Positions 7,790-16,543 of a stretch of 20,814 bases of DNA are shown piece after piece. The stretch's first letter is position 1. Every line of letters starts with the position of its first letter. A program made the position numbers and the translations under genes. A model generated the notes under the pieces. It worked only from the letters and a program-made list of their open reading frames with translations. It did no database searches and was not told where the DNA came from. Source of the stretch: Planctomycetota bacterium (GTDB lineage: Bacteria > Planctomycetota > PUPC01 > DSUN01); the NCBI GenBank assembly GCA_035384565.1, contig DAOOIT010000085.1:1-20814 (forward strand), in the 5' to 3' direction.

Positions 7790-8965
7790 ATGCCAGAGGT
7801 CGGCAGCGCGGTGCTGGTGGTGGACGATGAGGAGGGGATCCGCGAACTCCTGGCCGCCGCCCTGGCCGAGGCAGGCTACCACGTGACGGGCGCGGCCACC
7901 GCCGCCCAGGCCCTGGCCGCCCTGAGCCAGCGGCCCTTCGAGGTGATGCTGTGCGACCTCCTGCTGCCGCAGACGAGCGGCGTGGAGCTGATGGTGCAGG
8001 CGCGCCTCGGCTCCCCGGAGCTCGGGGTGATCGTGGTGACGGCGGTGAGCGACATCGAGACGGCCCTGCGCTCCGTGCGGCTCGGAGCCTACGACTACCT
8101 GATCAAGCCCGTGTCGCCCAGCGACGTGGTGGGGCGCGTGGCCTCCGCCATCGAGATGCGGCGTCGGGTCGTCGAGGCGCGCCAGGCGCACCAGCGCCTC
8201 CAGGAGAGCCACCAGCGCCTCGAACAGATGGCCGCGGTCAAAGAGAACCTCGTCCAGATGCTCGTCCACGACCTCAAGTCCCCCCTCGCCAGCGCCATGG
8301 GCTACATGGAACTCCTCGAGCGGAAGGGCGCCGCGTCGTTCTCCGAGCGCCAGCTCCGCTACCTCCAGCAGGCGCACTCGAGCTGCCGCGACGTGCTTCG
8401 CATGACCACAACGCTCCTCGACCTGGCCCGCATGGAGGCCGGCGTGGCCGAACTGCGGCGGGCGCCCGTGGACCTGCCTGGCCTGCTCAACGAGGCGGCG
8501 GCCGAGATCGAGCCGGTCCTCGCGGCCGTCGGAAGCACCGTGGAAGTTCACTGCCCGCCCGCCGCGGGCGCGCCCCTGGCCGACCGCGAGGCCGTGCGGC
8601 GCATCCTCAGCAACCTCCTCGCCAACGCGGCCAAGTACTCGCCCTCCGGCAGCCGTGTGCGGATTGACGCGGAGCCGGCCGGCGAAGGCTCGGTCCGAAT
8701 CTCCGTCACCGACAACGGCGAGGGCATCCCCCCCGAGGAGCGCGAAGCGATCTTCGAGAAGTTCCACCAACTCGCCGCCCACCGAGGCCTGGGCGGGGCC
8801 GGCATCGGCCTCGCCTTCTGCAAGATGGCCGTCGAGGCCCACGGCGGCAGAATCTGGGTGGAGGAGGCCCCCGGCGGCCGCGGCAGCGCCTTCCGCTTCA
8901 CCCTGCCGCTGGCCACGCCCCGAGGCACCGCCCCCGCCCCCTGGAGCAACGGAGACGCCCGATGA
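7790..8965 (+). CDS. REC-histidine kinase (N-terminal receiver fused to transmitter)
   Basis: A 391-residue protein with a receiver first and a kinase second. REC (about 5-125): VLVVDDEEG, Asp56 in LCDLLLPQ, Lys in LIKPVSP. A Gln/Glu-rich coiled coil (about 125-155) leads to the DHp (LVHDLKSPLASAMGYMELLE, His160). The HATPase domain has the N-box SNLLANAAKYS, G1 VTDNGEGI and G2 GGAGIGLAFCK. There is no membrane segment. The kinase is probably driven or tuned by phosphorylation of its own receiver by an upstream kinase. Its start at 7790 follows AGGAG by 9 nt. Its stop overlaps the next gene's ATG by four bases (ATGA at 8962-8965), implying translational coupling to the lone receiver. Confidence 0.92.
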   Translation: MPEVGSAVLVVDDEEGIRELLAAALAEAGYHVTGAATAAQALAALSQRPFEVMLCDLLLPQTSGVELMVQARLGSPELGVIVVTAVSDIETALRSVRLGAYDYLIKPVSPSDVVGRVASAIEMRRRVVEARQAHQRLQESHQRLEQMAAVKENLVQMLVHDLKSPLASAMGYMELLERKGAASFSERQLRYLQQAHSSCRDVLRMTTTLLDLARMEAGVAELRRAPVDLPGLLNEAAAEIEPVLAAVGSTVEVHCPPAAGAPLADREAVRRILSNLLANAAKYSPSGSRVRIDAEPAGEGSVRISVTDNGEGIPPEEREAIFEKFHQLAAHRGLGGAGIGLAFCKMAVEAHGGRIWVEEAPGGRGSAFRFTLPLATPRGTAPAPWSNGDAR

Positions 8966-9432
8966 GAACGGTGCTCGTGGTAGACGACGAACCGTGTGTG
9001 CGGCAGCTCTACCGGGACGCCTTCGAGGAGGAAGGCTACCGCGTGCTCGAGGCCGCCGACGGCCAGTCGGCCCTCGATCTCCTGGCCGCGCACGGGGCGG
9101 ACGTTGCGGTGCTCGACATCCAGATGCCGCACGTCCACGGCATCGAGATGGTGGCGCGGCTGCACAGCCTGCGCCCCCACCTGCCGGTGATCGTCTGCTC
9201 GGCCCTGCCCAAGCTGTTCAACGAGTATGCCTTCTGGAACGCCAGGGACCAGGTGGCGGCCCTGCTGGCGAAGCCCGTGGAGGTGCGCGCCCTGCTCGAA
9301 TGCGCCGAGCGCGCCCTGAGGGCCAAGGCCCCGGGGCCAGCGCCCGCGGCCCTGCCCGAAGGCATGGAAGCCTGCCAGCACCCCACCCCTCCGCCTGGGC
9401 AAGCCATCGCAAGCCCACGGCCGCGGCACTAG
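8962..9432 (+). CDS. Stand-alone receiver-domain protein (CheY-like)
   Basis: A 156-residue single-receiver protein. It has VLVVDDEPCVRQLY at the N-terminus, Asp52 in VLDIQMPH, Ser in VIVCSALP and Lys in LLAKPVEV. A longer than usual loop (KLFNEYAFWNARDQVAA) precedes the Lys. The last 35 or so residues are Pro/Ala-rich and probably disordered. It has no output domain, so it should work as a phosphate shuttle or by protein contact. Its ATG lies in the stop of the preceding REC-kinase, and the next gene's AGGAG overlaps its own TAG, so the three genes 7790-10581 form a tight operon. Confidence 0.92.
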   Translation: MRTVLVVDDEPCVRQLYRDAFEEEGYRVLEAADGQSALDLLAAHGADVAVLDIQMPHVHGIEMVARLHSLRPHLPVIVCSALPKLFNEYAFWNARDQVAALLAKPVEVRALLECAERALRAKAPGPAPAALPEGMEACQHPTPPPGQAIASPRPRH

Positions 9433-9444
9433 GAGAGCCCCACC

Positions 9445-10581
9445 ATGCCGGACCCCATTCGCCGCGTCCTCGTGGTCGAGGACGAAGACGGCATCCGCAG
9501 CCTGCTCGACACCGCGCTCACCTCGAGCGGCTACGCCACCCGCCTCTTCCCCAACGCCGAAGAGGCGCTCGCCGCCCACGCCACAGAGGACTTCGACGTG
9601 GCGGTGGTGGACATCCGGATGCCCGGCATGGACGGCCTGGGCCTCTCCCGCGCCCTCCGCGCGCGGGACCCCGAGCTGCCGGTGATCCTGGTGACGGCGC
9701 ACGCGGACCTCGACTCGGCCCGCGACGCCCTCCGCCTGGGCGCCTACGACTACATCGCCAAGCCGTTCGACGTGGACGATGTGCTGTTGAGCGTGGCCCG
9801 TGCCGCCGAACGGCGCGCCCTGCTGGCCGAGAACCGCGCCTACCAGCGGAACCTCGAGGCCCGCGTCGAGGAACGCACGCGCCAGCTCTGCGAGGCCATG
9901 CGCCGCGTCGAGCTCTCGTTCCAGGACATCCAGAAGGCCCACCTCGAGTCCATCTTCGTCCTCTCCCGGGTCACCGAGCTCAACGACGAGTACACGGGCA
10001 ACCACATCCGCCGGGTGAGTTCCTACTGCGACGCCGTGGCCCGGGGCCTGGGGTGCAGCCAGGACTTCGTCGAGCAGATCGCCTACTCGAGCCCGATGCA
10101 CGACATCGGCAAGATCTCGGTGCCCTCGGGCATCCTGGGCAAGCCGGGCAAGCTCTCGCCCGACGAGTTCGAGATCGTCAAGCAGCACACCGTGAACGGG
10201 GCGCGCATCCTCGAAGGCATCCCCTTCCTGGTGATGGCGCGCGAGATCGCGCTCACCCACCACGAGCGCTACGACGGCACCGGCTATCCCCAGGGCCTGG
10301 CCGGCGAGGCGATTCCGCTGGCGGGGCGCATCGTGGCAGTGGCCGACGTGTTCGACGCGCTCATCTCGCGCCGGCCCTACAAGGAGCCGTTCCCATTCGA
10401 GCAGGCGATCGAGATCATGTCGCGCGAGGCGGGCAAGCAGTTCGACCCCCGCGTGCTGGGCGTGTTCCTGGGCCTGGCCGACCGGGTCCGGGAGATCGCC
10501 GACGCGCTGCGCGATGAGACCCGGCGCGCCGATTTCCTGCCCGCGATGCCCCCTGCCGCGCCGGCCCCGGTCCCCGCCTGA
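9445..10581 (+). CDS. RpfG-like response regulator: REC + HD-GYP c-di-GMP phosphodiesterase
   Basis: A 378-residue protein. The receiver (about 5-125) has Asp56 in VVDIRMPGMDG and Lys in YIAKPFDV. A charged coiled coil (about 125-165) links to an HD-GYP domain with NHIRRVS, the HD pair His219-Asp220 (MHDIGK), HHERYDGTGYPQGL with GYP at 280-282, and AGRIVAVADVFDALIS. All metal and signature residues are present, so hydrolysis of cyclic di-GMP is expected. AGGAG at 9431-9435 overlaps the preceding stop and lies 9 nt from the ATG. It is the enzymatic output of the 7790-10581 operon and would link the relay to c-di-GMP-controlled behaviour such as attachment or motility. Confidence 0.95.
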   Translation: MPDPIRRVLVVEDEDGIRSLLDTALTSSGYATRLFPNAEEALAAHATEDFDVAVVDIRMPGMDGLGLSRALRARDPELPVILVTAHADLDSARDALRLGAYDYIAKPFDVDDVLLSVARAAERRALLAENRAYQRNLEARVEERTRQLCEAMRRVELSFQDIQKAHLESIFVLSRVTELNDEYTGNHIRRVSSYCDAVARGLGCSQDFVEQIAYSSPMHDIGKISVPSGILGKPGKLSPDEFEIVKQHTVNGARILEGIPFLVMAREIALTHHERYDGTGYPQGLAGEAIPLAGRIVAVADVFDALISRRPYKEPFPFEQAIEIMSREAGKQFDPRVLGVFLGLADRVREIADALRDETRRADFLPAMPPAAPAPVPA

Positions 10582-10613
10582 ACAGTTCGCCGCGATTCCC
10601 GCGCGCGCGGCTG

Positions 10614-10627
10614 CCGGCGGCCGCCGG
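10614..10627. terminator. GC palindrome between convergent signalling genes
   Basis: CCGGCGGCCGCCGG starts about 33 nt after the HD-GYP stop. A second hairpin (10715-10736, arms GCCGCTC/GAGCGGC) lies close to the end of the minus-strand gene at 10749. Both suit the convergent junction, but neither has a U-tract. Confidence 0.3.
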
Positions 10628-10748
10628 GGGCCTTGCCGCGCCGAGCGTCCCGCTTGCCCGCCGCACCTGCTACACTCGCGATCCTGTCCAGTCCATGGGG
10701 CGTTGACGGTGAGGGCCGCTCCTCGGCCTGAGCGGCGGAGTGGAGCGG

Positions 10749-11456
10749 CTACGGGTCCTCGACCTCAGGAGGTTGTGTGTTGCGGCCGAGGTCCAGCATG
10801 CGGGTGGTGCCCACATAAGTGGTGGTGGCGATCTTCTTCATTTCGACAAGCTGCTGCACGAGGGCGCGGATGCGGCTACAGGCGTCGAAGGCGGCCCGCA
10901 GGCGGCGCGAGGAGGCGGGGTCGGCACTGCCCGCGTTCAGCAGCATCTCGATGTTGCCCTGCGCGATGGTGAGCGGGTTGTTGATCTCGTGGGCGAGCGT
11001 CACCTGGAGGGCGCCGATGGCCGCCAGCTCCCGGCTCTCGATCAGTTCGTCGAGCGCCGCCTTGAGGCGCAGGGTCGTGCGGACTCGGGCAAGGATTTGC
11101 GCGGGGCTGATGGGCTTGGTGACGTAGTCGTCGGCCCCGGCGCCGAGGCCCGCGCACAGGTGCTCCTCGTCGTCGAGGGCGGTGGCCAGGATGATCGGCA
11201 CATAGCGGTCGCGGCGCACGGCGCGGAGCTGGCGGCACACCTCCAGGCCGTCCATGCCCGGCATCATCACGTCCAGAATGATGAGCGAGAGGTCCGGCGT
11301 GGCGTCGGCCAGGCGGAGGGCCTCGGGGCCGTCGGCTGCCTGGAGGATGTGGTGGCCCTCGGGCTTGAGAAGCAGCGTGAGGAGCTTGCGGGCGTCGGGG
11401 TGATCGTCCACAACGAGGATCGTGGCGCGCGGGTGGGCAGGGCCGGAGTCAGGCAC
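10749..11456 (-). CDS. REC-DHp protein: receiver plus histidine phosphotransfer helices, no ATPase domain
   Basis: A 235-residue protein. The receiver (about 10-130) is canonical: VDDHPD, Asp62 in ILDVMMPG, Lys114 in YVTKPISP. It is followed by a DHp-like segment with the H-box TLAHEINNPLTIAQ (His156) and a second helix around 185-210. The protein then ends after a conserved-looking YVGTTRMLDL tail; no N-box, G1 or G2 follows, and I see no frameshift hiding one. Such RR-DHp proteins occur in other bacteria and may act as phosphate carriers or kinase partners. The start is GTG at 11456, with GGAGG 6 nt upstream inside the hybrid kinase gene; stop and start overlap by eight bases (GTGCCTGA), so translation is coupled to the hybrid kinase. 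Confidence 0.9.
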   Translation of the reverse strand: MPDSGPAHPRATILVVDDHPDARKLLTLLLKPEGHHILQAADGPEALRLADATPDLSLIILDVMMPGMDGLEVCRQLRAVRRDRYVPIILATALDDEEHLCAGLGAGADDYVTKPISPAQILARVRTTLRLKAALDELIESRELAAIGALQVTLAHEINNPLTIAQGNIEMLLNAGSADPASSRRLRAAFDACSRIRALVQQLVEMKKIATTTYVGTTRMLDLGRNTQPPEVEDP

Positions 11457-14400
11457 AGCGGGCCTCCAAGGATTCCGAGGGGGCAGGCGCCTCCGAGGGC
11501 AGTTGCGCGGGGGACGCGCCTGGGTTCGAGGGGGCGGCGGGCAGATGGGCGGCCACCGCGTCGAGCAGCGCGCCGGGGTCGATCGGCTTGGTGAGATAGG
11601 CGTCGCACCCCGCCCGGCGGCAGCGTTCTTCGTCGCCGGTCATGGCGTGGGCCGTCAGGGCCAGGATCGGCAGGCGAGCGCCCCGCTCCGTCCGGCGCAG
11701 GCGCCGGGTCGCCTCCAGGCCGTCCATCACGGGCATTCCGATGTCCATCAGCACGAGGTCTATGGCTTGGGTGCAGGCGGCTTCGACCGCCTGCTGGCCA
11801 TTCTCGGCGAACGCCACGCGGTACCCGCCGCCGCGCAGGATGCGGGAGGCGAGTTCCCGGCCGGTCGGGTTGTCGTCGGCCACCAGGATGGTGGGCGCGC
11901 AGGCGGGCGGGGGCGGCTCGGGGGCCGCATCGGCTGCTGGCGGAGCGCAGGCCGCGTCGAGGACCGCGGCAATCTGCGCAACGATGCCGGGCAGGTCGTT
12001 GCCCGCCCGGTCGAGGATGGCGTCGTAGCGGCCATTGAGGCGGGCCAGGACCTCGGGCGGCAGGGGCGCTTCGGCGGAGACGACGACCGGCACGTGGCGG
12101 GTCTGGTCGCGGCGTCGCAGGGCATCGAGCAGCTCGAAGCCGTCCATTCCGCAGATCGTGAGGGCCATCACCACCAGGTCGGCCGGCGCCCCGGAGTCCA
12201 GCAACGCCAGGCAGTCGGCCCCTCCTGCGGCCGTGGCGACGCGGTAGCCGGCGCGGCGGAGCACCCTTTGGAGGACCAGGCGCACGGCGCGGTCGTCGTC
12301 CACGATGAGCACGTTGCCCCCGGTGCCGAACGAGCGGCGCAGCCGGTGGAGCTTGCGCACCAGGACCTCGCCGTCCACCGGCTTCTCCACATAGTCGAGC
12401 GCGCCGAGGCTGAAGGCCTTCTGCTTGTCGGAGAGCACGGAACAGACGATGACGGGCACATTGGCCAGCACGGGGTCGGCCTTCAGGGACTTGAGCACGT
12501 CAAACCCGTCCATCACGGGGAGCACGAGGTCCAGCACGATGGCCAGGGGCAGGCGACGCCGGGCGAGGTCGAGCGCCGCGGCGCCGTTCGGGGCGACCGT
12601 GCAGTGGTACCCGGCCTTCTCGAGCACGGTGGTCATGAGCCGGGCGTTCGTGGGCTCGTCCTCGACGACCAGGACGCTGCATCCGTTGTCCCGTGCGCGG
12701 GTGCGCGGCGCGGGCGGGGCGATGACGGGGTCGGGCGCGGGAGGGGGCGGCGCGGGGTCCGGTTCGGCGACCTCGGCGGGGTGCGCGCCGCCGGCGGGCG
12801 CGCCGCCGAGGTGGGCCTGGATGGTGAAGTGGAAGGTGCTGCCGCGTCCCACGGTGCTTTCGACCCACAGGTCGCCGCCGAGGAGTTTCGTGAGGCGCTG
12901 CGAGATGGCGAGGCCGAGGCCGGTGCCGCCGTATCGGCGGGTGGTGGAGCCGTCGCCCTGCACGAACGCGTCGAAGATGGCGCGCTGCCGGTCGGCGGGA
13001 ATGCCGATGCCGGTGTCGGCGATCGCGAAATGGATGGTCTGAGCCTGGTCGTCGCCGGCCGAGATGGCGACGGTGACCGAGCCGGCTTCGGTGAACTTCA
13101 GGGCATTGCCGACCAGGTTGGTCAGGATCTGGCGCAGGCGGGCGCCGTCGGTGGTCGCGACGACCGGGGTGCCGGGCGCCACCTCCACGGTCAGGTGAAG
13201 CCCCTTTTCGTCCGCGCGCGGGCGGAGCAGGTCGCACACGCGGCGCGCCACGGCGGCCACGTCCACCACCTCCGGCTGCGCCTCGACGCGGTCGGCCTCG
13301 ATCTTGGAGAGATCGAGGATGTCGTTGATCAGCGCCAGCAGTTCGTTGCCGCTGCGGCAGATGGTCTCGACACAGGCGCGTTGCTCGGGGCGGAGCGGCT
13401 CGCTGAGCAGCAGCTTGGCGAAGCCGAGGATGCCGTTCATCGGGGTGCGGATCTCGTGGCTCATGTTGGCGAGGAATTCGCTCTTGGCCCGGTTGGCTGC
13501 CTCGGCCGAGGCTCGGGCCTTCTCGAGATCGTCGAGCATGTGGAGGAGGGCCGTGCGCGTGTTCTCGAGCTCCTGGGCGCGTTCGGCCAGGGTGCGGCTG
13601 GCCTCTTCGGCCCGGCGCCGCGCGGTGACCAGCTCGGTGACATCAATCACGTTGAGCAGCACGCCGTCGTACAGGCCGTTGCGGCAGATGGGCTGGCAGC
13701 GCAGGATGAACTCGGTGTCGCCCATGCGGCGCTGGACGACGTGCTGCGGGCTGTTCGGGCGCGCCCGAAAGCCCTCGATGGCGCGGCGCACCTCCTCGGC
13801 GACGAGGCCGTGGTGGAACTCGTGCAGGGTGTGCCCGACCACCTCGGCGCGCCCCTTGCGCACGAAGCGAAGGAAGTAGTCGTTGACCTCCACGATGCAG
13901 TCGCTGGCATCGGCGAAGACGACGCCTTCTTCCATCCCGGAGATCATGGCCGAGAGCTTGGCATTCTCGCTGGCCAGGCCGTCGGCGGTCTGGCGGCGCG
14001 CCAGGATTTCGGCCTCCAGGGCTTCGTTGATGCCTGCCACCTCGGCGGCGGCCCTGGCCAGCCGCTCCTGGTGGCGCTGCCGCAACGCCAGGTAGAGGGC
14101 CAGCGACGCGGTGAGGGTGAGCCCGAAGGCCAGCCCCGACCACGGCAACCAGGTGCGGGCGCCGGAGGCGAAGTCGTGCGACGCCGTGCACACGATGGAC
14201 CACAGGCGCTGGCCCACGCGGAGCTTCTTCTCCGTGTGCAGGGCGAGTGGCCCAGGAGGGATCGAGGTTTCGTCGCGAGGCGACGGTCCGGCGCCGGGCA
14301 GCGCGGGCAGGCCGCCCAGTTCCTGCTGTCCCTCCGGCGCCGACAGGTCGCGCAGGCGCACGTCCACCCCCGCGGCGCTCAAGCGCCGCATGGTGTTGGC

Positions 14401-15135
14401 CAGGAACCTCGTGGGCCGCAGCACGCTGACGAGGAAGCCCTGGAGGCTCGTGCGCCGCTCCGCGACGGTGCGGGCGGGTTCCCCCCGCCGGTACACGGCC
14501 ACCACGAGCAGCAGTTCGCAGCCATCGCTCCCCTCGCGCACCGGCCTGATCCGCCCGGTGGCGACCACCTCGCCCGAGTCGCGCGCGCAGGCCATCGCCG
14601 CCCAGCGCACGGGGTCCGAGGCCGTGTTGAAGCCCAGCGCCCGCTCATTGCCCGCCCGCGGCTCGGCGAAGAGCAGGGGGAAGTACTCGGGCCGGGCCGG
14701 CGCCGGCACCAGGTTTCCGGCCTGGTCCAGCTCCCGGATCGCATACCCGCCAACCCCGTCGGCCTGCGCCCCTCTCTCGACCTGGGCGCGGTCCCCCTCA
14801 GCCACTCGCGGCACCCACCCCATCGCCTGGGTGCCCAGGAGATGCGGCAGGCACGCCGCAGCGAAGGAGCGGAACTCGTGCCGCTCGACCTCGTCGGAAC
14901 CGTCGAAGAAGGCCCGCATGGCCGTGAGGGCGAACTGCTCGATCTCGAGGGACTCGCGGAGCTCGCTCACGCGCTCGGCGGCTAGCCGCTCGAAGTTCGC
15001 CCGCGCCTTCACGCGCTCCGAGTGGTCGGCGGCCCAGAAGGCAGCGCCCGACAGGGCTACCCCGACTCCGACGATCACCGCCAGCGAGACCGCGCCCCGG
15101 CGATGCGTGTCCTCGTGCGATTGGTGTGGACCCAT
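11449..15135 (-). CDS. CHASE-PAS hybrid sensor histidine kinase with three C-terminal receivers
   Basis: A 1228-residue membrane hybrid kinase. TM1 is at about 15-37, an extracytoplasmic CHASE domain at about 45-245, TM2 at about 330-352, then a coiled coil, a PAS domain at about 390-505, and a second coiled coil. The DHp H-box is NMSHEIRTPMNGI with His560; the HATPase has N-box GNALKF, ADTGIGI and GGTGLGLAIS (about 660-775). A Pro-rich linker leads to REC1 (Asp869, Lys918), REC2 and REC3 (Asp1131, Lys1183). REC2 (about 940-1058) keeps VDDD but has Ala991 instead of the phospho-Asp and lacks the usual Lys, so it is a pseudo-receiver. CHASE domains sense small extracellular ligands. The ATG at 15135 has a weak GGAG 10 nt upstream. 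It is the first gene of a coupled pair with REC-DHp. Confidence 0.94.
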   Translation of the reverse strand: MGPHQSHEDTHRRGAVSLAVIVGVGVALSGAAFWAADHSERVKARANFERLAAERVSELRESLEIEQFALTAMRAFFDGSDEVERHEFRSFAAACLPHLLGTQAMGWVPRVAEGDRAQVERGAQADGVGGYAIRELDQAGNLVPAPARPEYFPLLFAEPRAGNERALGFNTASDPVRWAAMACARDSGEVVATGRIRPVREGSDGCELLLVVAVYRRGEPARTVAERRTSLQGFLVSVLRPTRFLANTMRRLSAAGVDVRLRDLSAPEGQQELGGLPALPGAGPSPRDETSIPPGPLALHTEKKLRVGQRLWSIVCTASHDFASGARTWLPWSGLAFGLTLTASLALYLALRQRHQERLARAAAEVAGINEALEAEILARRQTADGLASENAKLSAMISGMEEGVVFADASDCIVEVNDYFLRFVRKGRAEVVGHTLHEFHHGLVAEEVRRAIEGFRARPNSPQHVVQRRMGDTEFILRCQPICRNGLYDGVLLNVIDVTELVTARRRAEEASRTLAERAQELENTRTALLHMLDDLEKARASAEAANRAKSEFLANMSHEIRTPMNGILGFAKLLLSEPLRPEQRACVETICRSGNELLALINDILDLSKIEADRVEAQPEVVDVAAVARRVCDLLRPRADEKGLHLTVEVAPGTPVVATTDGARLRQILTNLVGNALKFTEAGSVTVAISAGDDQAQTIHFAIADTGIGIPADRQRAIFDAFVQGDGSTTRRYGGTGLGLAISQRLTKLLGGDLWVESTVGRGSTFHFTIQAHLGGAPAGGAHPAEVAEPDPAPPPPAPDPVIAPPAPRTRARDNGCSVLVVEDEPTNARLMTTVLEKAGYHCTVAPNGAAALDLARRRLPLAIVLDLVLPVMDGFDVLKSLKADPVLANVPVIVCSVLSDKQKAFSLGALDYVEKPVDGEVLVRKLHRLRRSFGTGGNVLIVDDDRAVRLVLQRVLRRAGYRVATAAGGADCLALLDSGAPADLVVMALTICGMDGFELLDALRRRDQTRHVPVVVSAEAPLPPEVLARLNGRYDAILDRAGNDLPGIVAQIAAVLDAACAPPAADAAPEPPPPACAPTILVADDNPTGRELASRILRGGGYRVAFAENGQQAVEAACTQAIDLVLMDIGMPVMDGLEATRRLRRTERGARLPILALTAHAMTGDEERCRRAGCDAYLTKPIDPGALLDAVAAHLPAAPSNPGASPAQLPSEAPAPSESLEARCA
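11463..11467 (-). promoter_or_regulatory. Shine-Dalgarno GGAGG supporting the GTG start of REC-DHp
   Basis: GGAGG on the minus strand lies within the last codons of the hybrid kinase, 6 nt before the GTG at 11454-11456. Confidence 0.65.
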
Positions 15136-15436
15136 CAGTTTCTCACTCCGGCGTCAGGCGTGTCGTGAGGCGAGAGGCCAGTGCTCGAGGCCAGGTCCGG
15201 TCGCTTCGCTGTCCGTCGCGCATCTTGGAAACTCCACTGGTGATGGGACAGACAGCCCCGTCCTGGTGAATGAGCAAACAGCGTGCCCAGGGCATTGGAG
15301 CAGGGTGCCGGGCCGCGGCGGCGCCGTAACCTGCTAAACACACGAGACTTGCAGCCCGTCAGCCCCCGGCGCACAGGCGGCCGCGCGCCGGGGCTATGGA
15401 ACCGGCGCCATACACCGCCGCAGATAGCATGCGAGG
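15136..15436. other. Intergenic gap between PAS membrane protein and hybrid kinase
   Basis: About 300 bp with no ORF that looks real and no convincing promoter for the hybrid kinase on the minus strand. It holds the hairpin listed at 15361-15395. Confidence 0.5.
15361..15395 (-). terminator. Strong GC hairpin after the PAS membrane protein gene
   Basis: Arms 15361-15372 and 15385-15395 pair with one bulged base (AGCCCC(C)GGCGC against GCGCCGGGGCT). It starts about 40 nt past the stop at 15437. No U-tract follows, so termination is plausible but unproven. Confidence 0.4.
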
Positions 15437-16288
15437 TCACATGTGCGCCGGCGCCGCCGCAGGGGAACCGGCCTGGCTGGGGGAGCCCGGGAGCACGTAC
15501 CCCGCCGCCGCCGCGTAGGCGGCCAGTTGCTCCTGGAGTTCGGCGTTCGTCGCCAGTAGTTGACGGCTGGCGTTCTCGGCCGCCCGGCGGGCGACGGCCA
15601 GTTCGGTGACGTCAACAAGGTTCAGCAGGACGCCGTCATAGGCGCCGTTGCGGTAGATGGGTTGCACTCGAAGCAGAAACTCGTGTTCGCCCACGCGCCG
15701 CTGGATCACGTGGGGCTTGGCGGCCACGCGCGAGCGGAAGTCGTCGAGGACCTGCTGCACGCGGTCCCGCATGCACGCCGGATGGACATTGCCGAGCGGC
15801 TGCCCGATGAGTTCCGAGCGCTCGCGCCCCACGAAACGCAGGAAGTAGTCGTTGACCTCCACGATGCGGTCCTCGGCATCGGCGAAGACGACGCCCTCCT
15901 CCATCCCGGCGATCATGGCGGAGAGCTTGGCCGATTCTCGGGCCATGGCCTCGGCGATGCGCCTCCGGCTGGCGACCTCGCCCTCGAGGGCCTGGTTGGC
16001 CTCCTGAAGGCGGCCGGCCAGCGCGGCCATGCGCCGCGCGTACTCGATCGAGCTCAGGAAGTAGAAGGTGAGGATGCCGGTCAATATGAGAGACGAGAGA
16101 AGGATGCCCCAGGCCTCCCACGCCTGCGCCCCGTGCGCGGGGGAGGGCTCGCGGTGCTCGTCGGCCACACAGTGGTGGCTGGCAAGGATGAATAGGGCGA
16201 TGGCCATCACCAGGCCGATGCCTGCGACCATGGCCACCGAGATTCTGGCCCCTCGGAGACAGCCTTCCGCGTGCTGGCGGGCTCTCAT
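15437..16288 (-). CDS. Membrane PAS-domain protein without kinase, paralogue of the adjacent hybrid kinase's sensor segment
   Basis: A 283-residue protein with two membrane segments (about 15-37 and 60-80) and a short loop between them. A coiled coil follows (about 88-115), then one PAS domain (about 118-232) and a second short coiled coil before the end. There is no DHp, ATPase, GGDEF or other output domain. From ESAKLSAMI to VDVTELAVARR it matches residues 390-510 of the hybrid kinase with long identical stretches (GMEEGVVFADA, VEVNDYFLRFV, YDGVLLN), so one arose by duplication of the other. The ATG at 16288 puts TM1 near the N-terminus and has a GAGGG about 10 nt upstream; in-frame ATGs at 16366 and 16441 lack a ribosome site. 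It may pair with the hybrid kinase through the PAS or coiled coils. Confidence 0.82.
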   Translation of the reverse strand: MRARQHAEGCLRGARISVAMVAGIGLVMAIALFILASHHCVADEHREPSPAHGAQAWEAWGILLSSLILTGILTFYFLSSIEYARRMAALAGRLQEANQALEGEVASRRRIAEAMARESAKLSAMIAGMEEGVVFADAEDRIVEVNDYFLRFVGRERSELIGQPLGNVHPACMRDRVQQVLDDFRSRVAAKPHVIQRRVGEHEFLLRVQPIYRNGAYDGVLLNLVDVTELAVARRAAENASRQLLATNAELQEQLAAYAAAAGYVLPGSPSQAGSPAAAPAHM

Positions 16289-16543
16289 GGCGACGACCCT
16301 CAACGGCTGGTCCACGAGCGCGAAGTCACCCCGGTGCGGCGCCGGCGGCCGGGCAGCGAAGGCCATCTGCCGGCGCCGCCGACGTGGATGAGGGAGCAAT
16401 CGCCGTGCCGGCCGCCCGCGCAGGCTTGGGGGCAGACGCATGAGGCCACGTGAAGGGCGGTTATGAGCAAGAGAATGGCGGCGGCGGGGGCCTGGACGCC
16501 TCGCGGTGCGGGGGCCGCGCCATACAGGGCCCTCCAGTGGCCG

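Noticed and set aside
10668..10676. Extended -10 like TGCTACACT on the plus strand
   Set aside because: No acceptable -35 at 16-18 bp; it would drive antisense transcription into the convergent genes.
11422..14985. 1187-codon plus-strand open frame opposite the hybrid kinase
   Set aside because: It is the antisense shadow of a clear kinase in very GC-rich DNA; its Gly/Arg/Val-rich translation shows no domain.
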